From positions 1 to 7,135 of the forward strand of contig JALSLS010000441.1 of NCBI GenBank assembly GCA_026988195.1: 7,135 bases of DNA. Direction: 5' to 3'. Below are positions 6,534-7,135 of this stretch, piece by piece; position 1 is the first letter of the stretch; the number at the start of each line of letters is the position of its first letter. Below the pieces are notes generated by a model that worked only from the letters and a program-made list of their open reading frames with translations, did no database searches and was not told the origin of the DNA. Position numbers and translations under genes: made by a program. The DNA is from Methylomonas sp. (GTDB taxonomy: Bacteria; Pseudomonadota; Gammaproteobacteria; Methylococcales; Methylomonadaceae).

Positions 6534-6947
6534 TTATTCCAACACCCTGCCCCGCAACGCTTTTGTTTTACTACGTTTGGTCTTACTATCCATTCTTCTT
6601 TTCTGAGAGTTTCTAGTCGGTTTTGTAGGTCGCCTTACTTTATTAACCACCGTTACCTGCTTAATAACATCTATTAAGCGCTCAAAAGCATCGGCTCTAT
6701 TTTTTTCCTGCGTGCGAAATGTCTGAGCCTTAATAACAATCACACCCTCTTTAGTGATACGTTTATCGCGCAAACTTAAAAGGCGTTGTTTATAAAACTC
6801 TGGGAGTGAGGAGGCATTAATATCAAAACGTAAATGAATCGCTGAAGAGACTTTATTGACATTTTGCCCCCCCGCCCCTTGTGCACGAATTGCTGAAATC
6901 TCAATTTCATTGTCTGGAATGGAAACACTATTTGAAATTTCTAACAC
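6534..6947 (-). CDS. arfB: Alternative ribosome-rescue factor ArfB (peptidyl-tRNA hydrolase, GGQ)
   Basis: 137 residues, close to the E. coli ArfB/YaeJ length of 140. The release-factor-like domain carries IRAQGAGGQNVNKVSSAIHL (20-39), with the catalytic GGQ at 26-28. It continues with RFDINASSLPEFY (40-52) and GVIVIKAQ (68-75). It ends in the long basic tail (RRPTKPTRNSQKRR... to KALRGRV, about 104-135) that in this family enters the empty mRNA channel of ribosomes stalled without a stop codon. It hydrolyses the peptidyl-tRNA and frees the ribosome. The start is GTG at 6947 with AAGGA 8 nt upstream (6956-6960), and the resulting MLEISNSVSIP matches the E. coli N-terminus. An ATG at 6952 in another frame overlaps this start and stops after three codons. 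It is first in a two-gene leftward unit with the small gene at 6169. Confidence 0.96.
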   Translation of the reverse strand: MLEISNSVSIPDNEIEISAIRAQGAGGQNVNKVSSAIHLRFDINASSLPEFYKQRLLSLRDKRITKEGVIVIKAQTFRTQEKNRADAFERLIDVIKQVTVVNKVRRPTKPTRNSQKRRMDSKTKRSKTKALRGRVLE

Positions 6948-7015
6948 GGCATTTTTCCTTATTCAATTTTTTGTTACACCGACTGTACAAAATAATACCC
7001 TCTCAATCATCTGGC

Positions 7016-7044
7016 ATTATACATAGGAACGTGTATGGAATAAC
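7016..7044 (-). promoter_or_regulatory. Candidate arfB promoter with -35 inside the repeat element
   Basis: On the minus strand a perfect TATAAT (7021-7016) lies about 70 nt upstream of the arfB start. Seventeen bases further upstream is GTTATT (7044-7039), a poor -35, which falls within the palindromic element whose end is at 7026. The -10 is strong by sequence; the whole promoter is an inference. Confidence 0.35.
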
Positions 7045-7135
7045 TTCCCGAAATTATAACGTAGGATTTTTGTTCCAGATGGAATGAGATCATTCCATCT
7101 GGAACAAAAAGACAAGTTAGAAACCGGGAAGTTAT
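7026..7135. mobile_element. MITE-like palindromic element, copy 2 (loop-deleted, cut by window end)
   Basis: Starts with the same GGAACGTGTATGG end as copy 1 at 5598 and follows it with only a few substitutions over the visible length. It lacks 36 bp at the centre, leaving a perfect 21-bp inverted repeat (7067-7087 and 7090-7110) with a 2-nt loop. About 14 bases of the right end lie outside the window. It sits upstream of arfB, immediately beyond the TATAAT. Confidence 0.8.

Noticed and set aside
6441..6677. 78-codon ORF on the plus strand
   Set aside because: Antisense across the junction of arfB and the small gene; composition is that of a reverse-frame translation.
6881..7087. 68-codon ORF on the plus strand
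   Set aside because: Covers the arfB start, its leader and part of the palindromic element; no motif.

Overview
The window looks like chromosomal DNA of a low-GC gammaproteobacterium. ArfB and its 113-residue neighbour are of gammaproteobacterial type. The sugar transferase resembles the EpsB_2 type found in exosortase/PEP-CTERM organisms. The dense small palindromic repeats recall methanotrophs (Methylococcales) and sulfur-oxidising relatives. The genus cannot be fixed from the sequence alone.

Left part (1-4161, leftward): a compact exopolysaccharide operon reading manC - secreted trypsin-like protease - epsB-type sugar transferase - elyC/ydcF-like DUF218 gene, the last cut by the window edge. 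Gaps are 32, 7 and 7 nt. A sigma70-like promoter lies at 4132-4161. ManC would supply GDP-mannose. The EpsB-like enzyme would put the first sugar phosphate on undecaprenyl phosphate. The DUF218 protein belongs to a family linked to the lipid carrier and envelope integrity. The protease's role is unknown.

Middle (4162-5597): the divergent intergenic region holds a decayed 5' end of a transposase gene (4314 to about 4541). It runs in frame into a family 2 glycosyltransferase, so the first codons of the longest glycosyltransferase ORF appear to be transposase-derived. The glycosyltransferase stop codon touches a MITE-like palindromic element.

Right part (5598-6168): no gene, but a stack of palindromic elements. 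These are a 160-bp imperfect palindrome, a 124-bp MITE with 19-bp terminal repeats and a 9-bp target duplication that has inserted into an older palindromic repeat, and an 80-bp double palindrome.

Right end (6169-7135, leftward): arfB, a stalled-ribosome rescue hydrolase starting at GTG, followed by a small conserved gene of unknown function. Just upstream of arfB is a second copy of the first palindromic element. It lacks the 36-bp loop, apparently by slippage between two GAATGA repeats, and may supply part of the arfB promoter.

I see no new defence or RNA system. The most interesting material is the mobile-element archaeology around the glycosyltransferase and the unexpected protease in the polysaccharide operon.
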